57,576 nt of DNA from an uncultured Lachnospiraceae bacterium (GTDB lineage: Bacteria; Bacillota; Clostridia; Lachnospirales; Lachnospiraceae), in the NCBI GenBank assembly GCA_910578115.1, contig CAJTPO010000015.1:45235-102810 (forward strand), given 5' to 3'. The first letter of the stretch is position 1. Each line of letters begins with the position of its first letter. The position numbers were made by a program, and so were the translations under genes. Below, in pieces: positions 8,057 to 16,526 of this stretch. The notes beneath the pieces are model-generated. The model searched no databases and had not been told where the DNA came from. It saw only the letters and a list, made by a program, of their open reading frames with translations.

Positions 8057-9238
8057 ATGGAAATCTTATTCTACCGCTATAACAACATCTGTGAACCGGA
8101 CATCCTGCAGACCTTTCAGGCATTCGGCATCACAGTCCACACCGAAGAAATGGAAATGACCGATAAAACCATTACTCCCAGACAGTGCGCCGTCAAGATC
8201 ACAAACTGGCTGGCTGAGCACACTTTTGCCTTTGTGTTCAGTATTAATTTTTTTCCGGCAATCTCCTATACCTGTAACCGTTTCAAGGTGCCCTACGTAT
8301 GCTGGAGCGTAGATTCTCCGGTACCGGAGTTATTCTCCAATGCCCTGAAAAACGACTGGAACCGGATCTTCCTGTTTGACCGGACACAATATCAATTTTT
8401 CCATCCCGTAAATCCGGAACGCATCTTCTATCTGCCGCTTGCCACTCATACAAAGCGCTGGGAAGAAGTCATCCTTTCCATGACAGAAGACGATTATACA
8501 AATTACGGCGGCGATCTTTGCTTCGTAGGTTCTCTTTATACGGAAAAGTGCAGATATGACGCCCTAAAATTATCTCCGTACACACAGGGGTTCGTAGACG
8601 GTCTGATGAATGCACAGCTTAAAGTATACGGCTACAATTTTATCGCAGACTCTCTTCCCGAACGTGTGATCCGGGAGATTGCCGACGCCGACCCGGATTT
8701 TTACAGAGGTGTTGACACTTACCGGGATACGGACCGCTATCTTGCCGCACATCAATATATCGGCATTAAGCTGGCCGCCCTGGAAAGAGAACGGACTTTG
8801 AACCGTCTGGCGGAACATTTTCACGTGAATCTCTATACACGCAGCAATAGCCAGGCGCTTCCCAAAGTCCACTGTATGGGGCCTGCCAGGACACTGACAG
8901 AAATGCCCAGGATCTTTCATGCCAGCAGGATCAATCTCAACATTACCATGCGGCCCATCGAAAGCGGGCTATCGCTCCGTATCTGGGATGTGCTGGGCTG
9001 CGGCGGATTCCTTCTCACCAATTACCAGTCGGAAATTCCCGAATACTTCGAGATTGGCCGGGATCTTGAGACTTATGATTCCATGGAAGAATTGGAACAG
9101 AAGGCTGCCTATTATCTGACTCATGAAGAAGAGCGGCTGGAAATCGCTCTGCATGGATATGAGAAAGTATCCATGCTGCATACCTACGAAATCAGAATCG
9201 CGGAAATGATACGAATCCTGCATTCCCTGTCCGGTTAA
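8057..9238 (+). CDS. CgeB/DUF3880-like glycosyltransferase
   Basis: 393-residue relative of the protein at 1233-2432. Both share the Glyco_trans_1_2 C-terminal core: here NLNITMRPIESGLSLRIWDV, followed by GCGGFLLTNYQ and a closing YEIRIAEMIR. The N-terminal half (FAFVFSINFFPAIS, then VPYVCWSVDSPVPELF) matches DUF3880, which is often found in flagellin-glycosylation clusters. The start at 8057 follows GGAGGAAACG, and the upstream extension to 7931 is not used. This is the only large gene on the plus strand in the flagellar region, and it lies between two sigma-28 operons. A role in flagellar glycosylation is inferred from position. Confidence 0.82.
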   Translation: MEILFYRYNNICEPDILQTFQAFGITVHTEEMEMTDKTITPRQCAVKITNWLAEHTFAFVFSINFFPAISYTCNRFKVPYVCWSVDSPVPELFSNALKNDWNRIFLFDRTQYQFFHPVNPERIFYLPLATHTKRWEEVILSMTEDDYTNYGGDLCFVGSLYTEKCRYDALKLSPYTQGFVDGLMNAQLKVYGYNFIADSLPERVIREIADADPDFYRGVDTYRDTDRYLAAHQYIGIKLAALERERTLNRLAEHFHVNLYTRSNSQALPKVHCMGPARTLTEMPRIFHASRINLNITMRPIESGLSLRIWDVLGCGGFLLTNYQSEIPEYFEIGRDLETYDSMEELEQKAAYYLTHEEERLEIALHGYEKVSMLHTYEIRIAEMIRILHSLSG

Positions 9239-9327
9239 CACATAGTTTTCGCACACCGCCTCACTTAAGAGCAGATACAGGCGTATCCTGAAAGCACTGC
9301 ATAGCTCAGGCACTGCATAAAATCAAT

Positions 9328-9369
9328 CAAAAAAGACTGCTTTACAGAGACGATTTCTCTGTAAGGCAG
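9328..9369 (-). terminator. Terminator after csrA
   Basis: 14-bp stem (9369-9356 with 9350-9337) and a 5-nt loop, followed on the minus strand by TCTTTTTT. It ends the flgM-to-csrA operon. The convergent gene on the plus strand may also use the stem. Confidence 0.92.
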
Positions 9370-9385
9370 CCTTCTGACCTCATTC

Positions 9386-9604
9386 TTATCCCAGCAGCTT
9401 CTTCAAAGCCTCAATGCCATCCACATTAACCGCTTCCTGATTCGCATCCTGGATCTGCTCATGAACTTCCTTGCGGTATACAGGTACTTCCCGCGGTGCA
9501 CTGATGCCCAGCTTTACCTGTTCTCCCTTAATTTCCAGCACCGTGATCTCCACATTGTTATTGATCACCAGTGCTTCATTCTTCTTCCTGGATAAAGCTA
9601 ACAT
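9386..9604 (-). CDS. csrA: CsrA translational regulator
   Basis: 72 residues. A dimeric RNA-binding protein that blocks translation by binding GGA motifs. MLALSRKKNEALVI is the CsrA N-terminus, and GEQVKLGISAPREVPVYRKEV holds the conserved core including the GISAP-R residues that contact RNA. Its ATG follows the fliW stop codon without a gap, so the two are translationally coupled. In Bacillus, CsrA represses flagellin translation and FliW releases it. Both genes and two candidate target leaders are in this window. Confidence 0.98.
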   Translation of the reverse strand: MLALSRKKNEALVINNNVEITVLEIKGEQVKLGISAPREVPVYRKEVHEQIQDANQEAVNVDGIEALKKLLG

Positions 9605-10060
9605 CTACTCACCTGCTTTCTTCTGATTTAAAATATCATAAATCGGAAATTTCACCTGGTAGGTATCACCCTCCACAATCACCTGAATCGCCTTCCGCTC
9701 AGCTGCATTGATCACGATAGGCCCTTTCAGATTGACTGACATCTTTGTCAGGTCTTCCGGAACCGTTACGGTCACAAGAACAAGCATATCTTCCTGATCA
9801 AGTTCGCCCAGATTCTTCAACAATTCGTCGTCCGCCTCCGGATTATAATCAGGACATACCAACAGCGGATCCATAACCGGCATGGCAAATGCAGGTTCCT
9901 GAATGGACTGCAGCCAGTGAATGGAATCTGACCCCTTCTCCTCGTCATGAATCAGTGCAAAATCTTTGAGATCCGGAAATCCAATGATACCCTTTGGAAA
10001 ATATATCATTTTATCATCGTCAACTACAATCTCACCAAACACTTTCGTCGTAATCTGCAT
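9605..10060 (-). CDS. fliW: FliW flagellar assembly factor
   Basis: 151 residues, the normal FliW length. It binds either flagellin or CsrA and so couples filament export to flagellin synthesis. Recognisable blocks are MQITTKVFGEIVVDDDKMIY, FPKGIIGFPDLKDFAL, WLQSIQEPAFAMPVMDP and GPIVINAAERKAIQVI. The start has AGAGAGGACGG in front. It lies between flgL and csrA, as in Bacillus. Confidence 0.97.
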   Translation of the reverse strand: MQITTKVFGEIVVDDDKMIYFPKGIIGFPDLKDFALIHDEEKGSDSIHWLQSIQEPAFAMPVMDPLLVCPDYNPEADDELLKNLGELDQEDMLVLVTVTVPEDLTKMSVNLKGPIVINAAERKAIQVIVEGDTYQVKFPIYDILNQKKAGE

Positions 10061-10185
10061 ATCTTACCGTCCTCTCTTTTATAGCGGCAATCTATCCTTA
10101 TTCCGGAATAAAGTCCCTTTTCGTGCATATGTTTCCAAACATCCACTTCTCTCTGTAGTGGTGTGATAATACGCAATATGGATGT

Positions 10186-11799
10186 TTAGATATAATTCAT
10201 CAAATTCGTCTGCATGATCTTTCCGGTTGCCATCAGCGCCGCCTGATAAGTCAGCTCTGAACTGGATAACTCGACTGCCACCTGCGTAATATCAATGCCT
10301 TCATTGTCCGTCTGCAGTTCCTTAAAGGTTGCCTTCTGGCTGCAGAGTCTTTCTGTAATCAGATCCAGTCTGCTTCCTCTCGTAGCGTTATTGGTAATCG
10401 CCAGATCGTTATCGTCACGATATTTCTGATATTTTGTAATCTGATTCTCAAACTTTTTCTGAATGTTTTCACGAATATAAGTGTCCGCCTTCTCAGCGCC
10501 CTTCAGCTGCTCCGCCAAATCCTTGTATGCCTGACTGTCCTCCGGCAGATCCTTCATCTTGGCCTCGATATCGCTCTTCTTCGTCTCGATCGCTTTCAGC
10601 TGATTCAAACAATGCTGGAAATCATCCATATCCCGCTGTACATTATGGGTGAACACTTCATCCGTCACCGTATTAACCTGAATCTTCTGGTTAAATCCGA
10701 CATCATAATAAATATCCTGATCCGCTTTGACTGTATTATAGGCGATCTTTTTGCCATCATCCTTCGTCTCCACACAAGGGAAATAATGCACCGGATTGAT
10801 GTCTCCTTCTACCCAGTTCGACTTATTATAAGTAACCTGGAAATCGTCGCCCTCTTTAAAGTTATCTTTATAGACCTGTTCGCTGAATACCAGCTCACCA
10901 GTGGACGGAATATAGGCAATTCCTTCACACTTTCCATCCACAATATCCTTATATGCCGTCTCTGCATCCGCATATTCCGTGAAAGTCTGCCCAATCGGCA
11001 CCATAGTCGGCGGCGTGGTCGGCGGAACCGTAGTATCTTCTTTCATCAACTGGATCGGATTACCGTCCTTATCTGTCATCTGCAGCGGGAACGTACCACC
11101 TGCCGCAGTCGCGTCCACATCATCATAAGAGAGACGGAAACGATACAGAGTATTGTTCGTCACATACTGCTCATAGCTTTCATCAGGCAGCGGTCCCGTA
11201 CCGCCGTTACCGTTGGTAACACCGTTCAGGGAATTCCTGCCATCTGCCAGCACGCTCAGATCCGTATAACTGATCGTACTGATATTCGCAAAACCAATAT
11301 TTTCCTTGATCTCATACGATACCGGATGCTTCTCCATCTGCGCAATATCCTCCGCAGAGAAAGTGATCGCCGTATCCGTCCTGAATCCCGAAAATACATA
11401 GCGTCCTGCATAGTCCACATTACCGCTGGCATAGAATTCCTTGGTCAAAGACTTCATCTGTTCCAAAATGATGCTTAAGTCCTCTGAAGTCAGATATTTA
11501 TTAGCCGCACCCGTGGCCTTGCTGTAAAGATCTTTCAGGACTTCATCTATTGTATTGAGTGCATCTGCGGTCACCGTCAGCCACTGATCCGCATCCGCCG
11601 CATTCTTATCATGGTACTGCGTTACGCTGTTCACATTGCTCCTTAAGCGAAGCGCCCTGATCGCCACTACCGGATCATCAGACGGACGCACAATCTTACT
11701 CTGGTTCGTCATCTGATTCGTCAGCTTATCTTCCAGAATCTTATTCTGATTAATATTATACAGCGAATTGTTCCGCATAATCTTATTCGTCATTCTCAT
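10186..11799 (-). CDS. flgL: FlgL hook-filament junction protein (HAP3)
   Basis: Joins the hook to the filament and is exported by the flagellar apparatus. The N-terminal D0/D1 (MRMTNKIMRNNSLYNINQNK, then KIVRPSDDPVVAIRALRLRS) and the C-terminal helix (VELSSSELTYQAALMATGKI) are FlgL-specific. At 537 residues it is longer than the roughly 300 of Bacillus FlgL. The extra part is a central domain with a proline/threonine stretch (TTVPPTTPPT) and beta-rich sequence. It is the fifth gene of the flgM operon. Confidence 0.94.
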   Translation of the reverse strand: MRMTNKIMRNNSLYNINQNKILEDKLTNQMTNQSKIVRPSDDPVVAIRALRLRSNVNSVTQYHDKNAADADQWLTVTADALNTIDEVLKDLYSKATGAANKYLTSEDLSIILEQMKSLTKEFYASGNVDYAGRYVFSGFRTDTAITFSAEDIAQMEKHPVSYEIKENIGFANISTISYTDLSVLADGRNSLNGVTNGNGGTGPLPDESYEQYVTNNTLYRFRLSYDDVDATAAGGTFPLQMTDKDGNPIQLMKEDTTVPPTTPPTMVPIGQTFTEYADAETAYKDIVDGKCEGIAYIPSTGELVFSEQVYKDNFKEGDDFQVTYNKSNWVEGDINPVHYFPCVETKDDGKKIAYNTVKADQDIYYDVGFNQKIQVNTVTDEVFTHNVQRDMDDFQHCLNQLKAIETKKSDIEAKMKDLPEDSQAYKDLAEQLKGAEKADTYIRENIQKKFENQITKYQKYRDDNDLAITNNATRGSRLDLITERLCSQKATFKELQTDNEGIDITQVAVELSSSELTYQAALMATGKIMQTNLMNYI

Positions 11800-11920
11800 G
11801 GCGCATTATCCTCTCTTCCCGATTATAACCTGGTCTCCATCTTCCTAATCAATCCTGTACTGCTCTTCTCACCGGGAAGAATCGCTGCATCTGCAGCATC
11901 CTTCCGGAGATAACAATCAC

Positions 11921-13777
11921 TTAAACACCCGTCTGCAGGATCAGTCTGTCATAAATCTCCGTAAGAACGGAAATCATCTTGGAAGCCAGTGTATATGAAT
12001 TCTGATATTTTACCAAGCTGACCGCCTCTTCATCTTCATCCACACCGGAAATGGAAATTCTCTGGTTATCAATATTGGTTTCCAGACTCAGGTAAGTAGC
12101 ATAGAAAATATTGGCATTGCTGGCATTCAAAGCCGCATCAGACAATACGCACTCCAGGAAACCGCCCGCATCTCTTCCCCTGAAACTGAACTGGTTCTTA
12201 TCACTCATCATGGAGATGACCTTTTTCACCTGTTCACACTGCTCTACGCCGTCTACTTCTTCACCGTTTGCGGGATCATTATCCGAAATCTTGCCTCTCG
12301 TACCGAGCAGGGACGCATCCTTCATCAACGCTTCCAAAACGCCCATGTTACCTGCCGTCATATAATAATATCCCTTGCCGTTGCCTGCCGAATCATTCAA
12401 CTCGTCTTCCGTATACTGGCCGTTCTTCTTCGGATATGTGCCGGTAAAGAGGATGCCCGCATCCTCACCGTCCGCAGTCAGACCCTCCGTAAAGATATCA
12501 TTGACCTTCTTGGAGAATTCACGGATCCACTCGTTCATCTGCTGCATATAGTAGGGAACGCCCTGATATTTGATCTCGTTCCCGATCGTAGCCTGTTTGT
12601 TGGTTTTCGTCGAGGAAATAGGCTCTTCGCTTGCCACATTATCGATCGTAAACGTATATACGCCGTCTCCCTCATATGTCCAGTCCGTATAGTAATACAG
12701 CTGGTTGCCGATATTGATGACACCGCCCGTATCGGACAGATTACATTTCATCATACTCTGCAGATAGGCATCCGTCGTCTGTATGGTAACCTTACTGGTA
12801 GAGCCGCCATAGATGACCTCCGTGGTGGTTCCGTTGAAATATTCGCCGTTATTACCGTCGCGCATCTGGAACAGCCCCTTCAATGCTCCGCCCATGGACG
12901 CATTGTTCAGACTGAAATCCGGTCCGTGAGTCCAACGGATATCATAAAGCCCGTCGATATCTGTCTGATTCACCTTCTCCTCCGCCGAACGCGCAACACA
13001 CTCCAGCTGATTGTATTCATTCTGGTCTACCAGAATCTGTCCGCCTGCTATCCGGACAATACATCTATACGCTCCGGTCTCATTCCCCTGCTGATCGTAG
13101 ATCGGATCTTCCACCACCTCTACATCCACGATGGCCGACAGTTCATCCAGTAATACATCTCTCTTGTCCCGCAGCTCATTGGCTACCGGTCCGTTGATCT
13201 CAATCAGATTGATCTGCTTATTAACAGTTGCCAGATCCTGTGCTATGGAATTGATATGGTCCACACGAATCTTAATCTCGTCGTTGGTATCGGCCTGCAG
13301 GTTCTGCAGATCTCCGTACATATTATTGAAATAATCCGCCATGCTCTTAGCCGTGGAGATAAAAGCTCTCTTCGTAGCGTCACTGCTGGCGTTCTTGGTG
13401 ATCTCCTGTAAAGCATCTCCCAGATCATCGAAGATAGACTTGAAGCCGGTCTTGCCGTCATCTGTCAGATACTCCTCGATCATCTTGCAGTAATAAGCTT
13501 TCGTGTCGAATTCACCCAGCTTTGTCTCGTTCTCCCGAAACTTCTGATCGTAAAACCGCTCGCGGATACGTTCGATCGCCAACGTGTTAACACCGGCTCC
13601 TGCACAACCGTAAGTTGCAAACACACGAAGCGGATTCATTGCTTCCTGCTTCACTTCCTGCCGGCTGTAGCCCAGCGTATTTGCATTACTGATATTATTA
13701 GCCGTCGTGTTGAGTGCCGCATTCGCTGCACGCAGCCCCGATGACGCAATTTCCAATCCAAAAAATGTTGATGCCAT
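11921..13777 (-). CDS. flgK: FlgK hook-associated protein 1, paralogue A
   Basis: 618 residues. FlgK connects hook and filament. The N-terminal motif ANAALNTTANNISNANTLGY and the C-terminal ISGVDEDEEAVSLVKYQNSY helix, ending in ASKMISVLTEIYDRL, are typical of FlgK. It is preceded by GAGGTGGACTT. It lies 52 bases from a second, diverged FlgK (13829-15484). The pair is not a recent duplication: the middles are unrelated by eye. They may form junctions with different filaments or act as a mixed layer. Confidence 0.93.
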   Translation of the reverse strand: MASTFFGLEIASSGLRAANAALNTTANNISNANTLGYSRQEVKQEAMNPLRVFATYGCAGAGVNTLAIERIRERFYDQKFRENETKLGEFDTKAYYCKMIEEYLTDDGKTGFKSIFDDLGDALQEITKNASSDATKRAFISTAKSMADYFNNMYGDLQNLQADTNDEIKIRVDHINSIAQDLATVNKQINLIEINGPVANELRDKRDVLLDELSAIVDVEVVEDPIYDQQGNETGAYRCIVRIAGGQILVDQNEYNQLECVARSAEEKVNQTDIDGLYDIRWTHGPDFSLNNASMGGALKGLFQMRDGNNGEYFNGTTTEVIYGGSTSKVTIQTTDAYLQSMMKCNLSDTGGVINIGNQLYYYTDWTYEGDGVYTFTIDNVASEEPISSTKTNKQATIGNEIKYQGVPYYMQQMNEWIREFSKKVNDIFTEGLTADGEDAGILFTGTYPKKNGQYTEDELNDSAGNGKGYYYMTAGNMGVLEALMKDASLLGTRGKISDNDPANGEEVDGVEQCEQVKKVISMMSDKNQFSFRGRDAGGFLECVLSDAALNASNANIFYATYLSLETNIDNQRISISGVDEDEEAVSLVKYQNSYTLASKMISVLTEIYDRLILQTGV

Positions 13778-13828
13778 AAGTCCACCTCTTTATTTATAAC
13801 GTCCCGTCTGTAGAACCGTTATCTCATC

Positions 13829-15484
13829 TTATCTCCCCAACGTTGTCAGAATGTGCTCTAACATCTCACTGATCACGTTGATGTAACGGCTGGATGCATT
13901 ATAAGCATTCTGGAACTTGATCATATTCTGCAGTTCCTCGTCGGAAGAAACACCCACCACCTGCTCCCTTGCATACAAAAGTGCATCGGTAGCTACTGTC
14001 TGACTTTCCTGAATACCTCTGAATACCGAACCGCTGTTGGCCACCTGCGATACCAGATTCTTGTAATAATCCATAAAGCCCACCGGCGTGGTCACGTTAG
14101 GATTCAGTGTATATACCTTCTCCTCAAAGGCCTCCTTCAATTTCTCGATAGTCGCATTGTCCTCGGAATGATCCGGAAGGCGGAATGACAACAATGACGG
14201 ATTCTGACGCAGTACACCATTCACCGTGATATTGGATACCGTCCAGTCATCTCCTTCAATGGTCTTGACAAACAACTGATACGGATTGCCGTTCTCGTCT
14301 CTCAAATAATCCGAAACATCTGCAGCGCCTGCAGTCTCTGCGGCTTCCGCCAGAATACCATTGATCTTCGTCACTACCGCATTGATCAACTGGTCAAACT
14401 CGGCCTGTATATTCATAACGATGGACTGCGAGATATTTCTGTCATACCAGCCTTCCACCTTCTGCGACGGATCATTGGGATCTGCGTCGGGCGGATAATC
14501 CTTGATCTCCTTATAGGTTGCCCTGTGATCTCCTCTTACCAGCAGCATACATTTCAGGGAGCCGATATCGGTATTCAGGTCGGAAGATATCTCTTTGCTC
14601 AGATCATACACAAGAGCACTCTGGATATCCTCTTCCGTTACTACCATTTTCCCCTTCTCATCGTAGGAACCGTTGGCCAGCATCTTCCAATAAGGAGTAT
14701 AGAATCCCGTCTGCGGATCCGTATACAATTCCATCTTATTTACCAGACCACCCTGCACGATATTGACATTCTCAAAACGCACAGTCACATAGCCCGACGC
14801 ATCTTCCTTACAGGAAATATTGCCCAGCTGCGCCAGTTTATCCAAAAGCAGATTCCTGCGGTCGCGCAGATCATTGGCATGCTCTATGCCGCCAGCCTCA
14901 ACCGACATGATCTTCTGGTTGAGCAGCTCGATCTCCTCCGCATACTTGTTGATATTATTCACTTCTTTAACAATAGACTGGTTCAGATTATCCTGGTACT
15001 GGCATAAGCTGGTATATACAGCCGACGCCCGTGTCGTAAACTCATGAGCCCGCGTCACAAACAGGTTCTGGTTCACCGAACTGGTGGGATCCTTACTCAG
15101 CTCCTGAATCGCTGTCCAGAAGTTCGAGAGGGATTCTGAAAATTCATGTCCCTCATTAGATTCCCCCAGAATATATTCCACTTCTTCCATCGTGTTTGTC
15201 GCCACATCATAAAAAGCGCTTCGTCCCGACTCACGACGATAGTTTAAGTCCAAAAAATAATCTCTTTCCTGTCTTGTCAGGGTATAACTGACACCGAGTC
15301 CGTACTGTTTCCAGTTCGGTCTGCTCTTGGCGATCGTCACATAAGTTCTGGTCCCCTGAGCCACCTGCTGCCTGGTATATCCGGTGGTGTCCAAATTCGA
15401 CATGTTATGCGCTGTCGTATTCAGCGCATTGTTAGATGTTTGTAATCCTGATACGCCCGTCCAAAGGCTTCCCATTAATGACAT
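13829..15484 (-). CDS. flgK: FlgK hook-associated protein 1, paralogue B
   Basis: 551 residues with FlgK ends: GLQTSNNALNTTAHNMSNLD near the N-terminus and SDEELQNMIKFQNAYNASSR at the C-terminus. The AHNMSN motif differs from the ANNISN of paralogue A. It is placed directly after flgN, as single flgK genes are in Bacillus, so this may be the ancestral copy. It is co-transcribed with the other FlgK and FlgL. Confidence 0.92.
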   Translation of the reverse strand: MSLMGSLWTGVSGLQTSNNALNTTAHNMSNLDTTGYTRQQVAQGTRTYVTIAKSRPNWKQYGLGVSYTLTRQERDYFLDLNYRRESGRSAFYDVATNTMEEVEYILGESNEGHEFSESLSNFWTAIQELSKDPTSSVNQNLFVTRAHEFTTRASAVYTSLCQYQDNLNQSIVKEVNNINKYAEEIELLNQKIMSVEAGGIEHANDLRDRRNLLLDKLAQLGNISCKEDASGYVTVRFENVNIVQGGLVNKMELYTDPQTGFYTPYWKMLANGSYDEKGKMVVTEEDIQSALVYDLSKEISSDLNTDIGSLKCMLLVRGDHRATYKEIKDYPPDADPNDPSQKVEGWYDRNISQSIVMNIQAEFDQLINAVVTKINGILAEAAETAGAADVSDYLRDENGNPYQLFVKTIEGDDWTVSNITVNGVLRQNPSLLSFRLPDHSEDNATIEKLKEAFEEKVYTLNPNVTTPVGFMDYYKNLVSQVANSGSVFRGIQESQTVATDALLYAREQVVGVSSDEELQNMIKFQNAYNASSRYINVISEMLEHILTTLGR

Positions 15485-15504
15485 AATTCTACCGTCCTTA
15501 ACAA

Positions 15505-16023
15505 TTATTGTTTGGCGTCAAAAGTCATATGACTCGTCCCGATCACATCGCCGGTATTGTAGGCGCCCCTGTTGTAATTCGCAGATTCCGGAGCTTTATT
15601 CATCGCCTGAAGAACATTCATATTAAACCGGACCAGCTCCAACGCATCCTTGATCAATTCGCGATTCTGTTCATTCACTCTCTTCACGCTGCGCACACTC
15701 TCCCGCAGCTTATCAAACACGATCGCAAGCTTCTCCTGTTCTTCCGGCCTCGCCGCCAACATTCTGATCAAATCTACAATTTTTAGTTTGTCAACATCCT
15801 TGTTAAGTACATCCGCAATATCATTAACGGCTTCATTCCTCTGATGATCCAGATGATTTATCCTGCCTACGATGATCTGCTCCTCATCCGTGATTTTAGC
15901 TAATTCTGTAAGATCCTCAGACACAATGACGGAAGTTTTCCTCATGGACAAGCTTAACAGCTTCTCATACTCCTGATTTTCCTGCTCCAAAACATCAATC
16001 AAGACTTCCATTAAACTCGCCAC
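15505..16023 (-). CDS. flgN: FlgN flagellar export chaperone
   Basis: 172-residue helical protein, the FlgN-type chaperone for FlgK and FlgL. An N-terminal helix (LIDVLEQENQEYEKLLSLSM) and a C-terminal FNMNVLQAMNKAP segment fit the family, and the position between flgM and flgK is decisive. It uses a GTG start at 16023 behind GGAGAGAGC. No membrane segment. Confidence 0.9.
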   Translation of the reverse strand: MASLMEVLIDVLEQENQEYEKLLSLSMRKTSVIVSEDLTELAKITDEEQIIVGRINHLDHQRNEAVNDIADVLNKDVDKLKIVDLIRMLAARPEEQEKLAIVFDKLRESVRSVKRVNEQNRELIKDALELVRFNMNVLQAMNKAPESANYNRGAYNTGDVIGTSHMTFDAKQ

Positions 16024-16047
16024 GTTAAGCTCTCTCCTTCACTGTGT

Positions 16048-16329
16048 CTACAGACCTTCAATCTCTTCATATTTCTGCATCAATTTCTCTGCAAAACTCT
16101 CTGCACTTACCTGATAGGTTCCATTCGCAACGGCTGCCCTGATCGGCGCCACCACGTCTTCCCTGACATCCGGCGCTGCCGCTACTGCATTCTTAGCGGT
16201 CTGAATGTCCTTACCGAAACTGGATATCTGAATCTTGTCGGTCGCAGATGCATGTGTCCTGCCCGATACTTTAGCGGGCTTGTTCGTGTTGTATAATTGC
16301 TGTACCTGTGTATAAGCTTCTATACGCAT
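16048..16329 (-). CDS. flgM: FlgM anti-sigma-28 factor
   Basis: 93 residues. Binds and inhibits sigma-28 until it is exported through the finished hook. MRIEAYTQVQQLYN at the N-terminus and VREDVVAPIRAAVANGTYQV with SAESFAEKLMQKY at the C-terminus are the FlgM pattern. The frame is open to 16461, but the ATG at 16329 has the ribosome site and lies downstream of the promoter. The ribosome site itself is part of a GGAG-GCGT-CTCC hairpin, so it could be partly masked. FlgM is made from the promoter it controls, a negative loop. Confidence 0.94.
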   Translation of the reverse strand: MRIEAYTQVQQLYNTNKPAKVSGRTHASATDKIQISSFGKDIQTAKNAVAAAPDVREDVVAPIRAAVANGTYQVSAESFAEKLMQKYEEIEGL

Positions 16330-16370
16330 AGGAGACGCCTCCTTTCCTGTGATAAATCTCTTCATTAACT

Positions 16371-16397
16371 TTATCGGATGTTTCCCGTGAGACTTTA
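16371..16397 (-). promoter_or_regulatory. Sigma-28 promoter of the flgM-csrA operon
   Basis: Minus-strand TAAA (16397-16394), 15 bases, TCCGATAA (16378-16371). This is the fourth sigma-28 promoter in the window with the same spacing. Confidence 0.88.
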
Positions 16398-16418
16398 GAG
16401 GAAAATGATATTTGATGC

Positions 16419-16449
16419 AAAAGCGTCCGGACAAAAAGCAGCCGGACGC
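16419..16449 (-). terminator. Terminator after the ABC permease
   Basis: 8-bp GC-rich stem GCGTCCGG/CCGGACGC with an 11-nt loop, then TTTT on the minus strand. It separates the exporter operon from the flgM promoter. Confidence 0.8.
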
Positions 16450-16526
16450 CCGTACAGGCACAACGCCCGACTCATTGTACGAACGTTTGTGTCAGGAACG
16501 ACATGGACATATGTTTGAAAACCATC

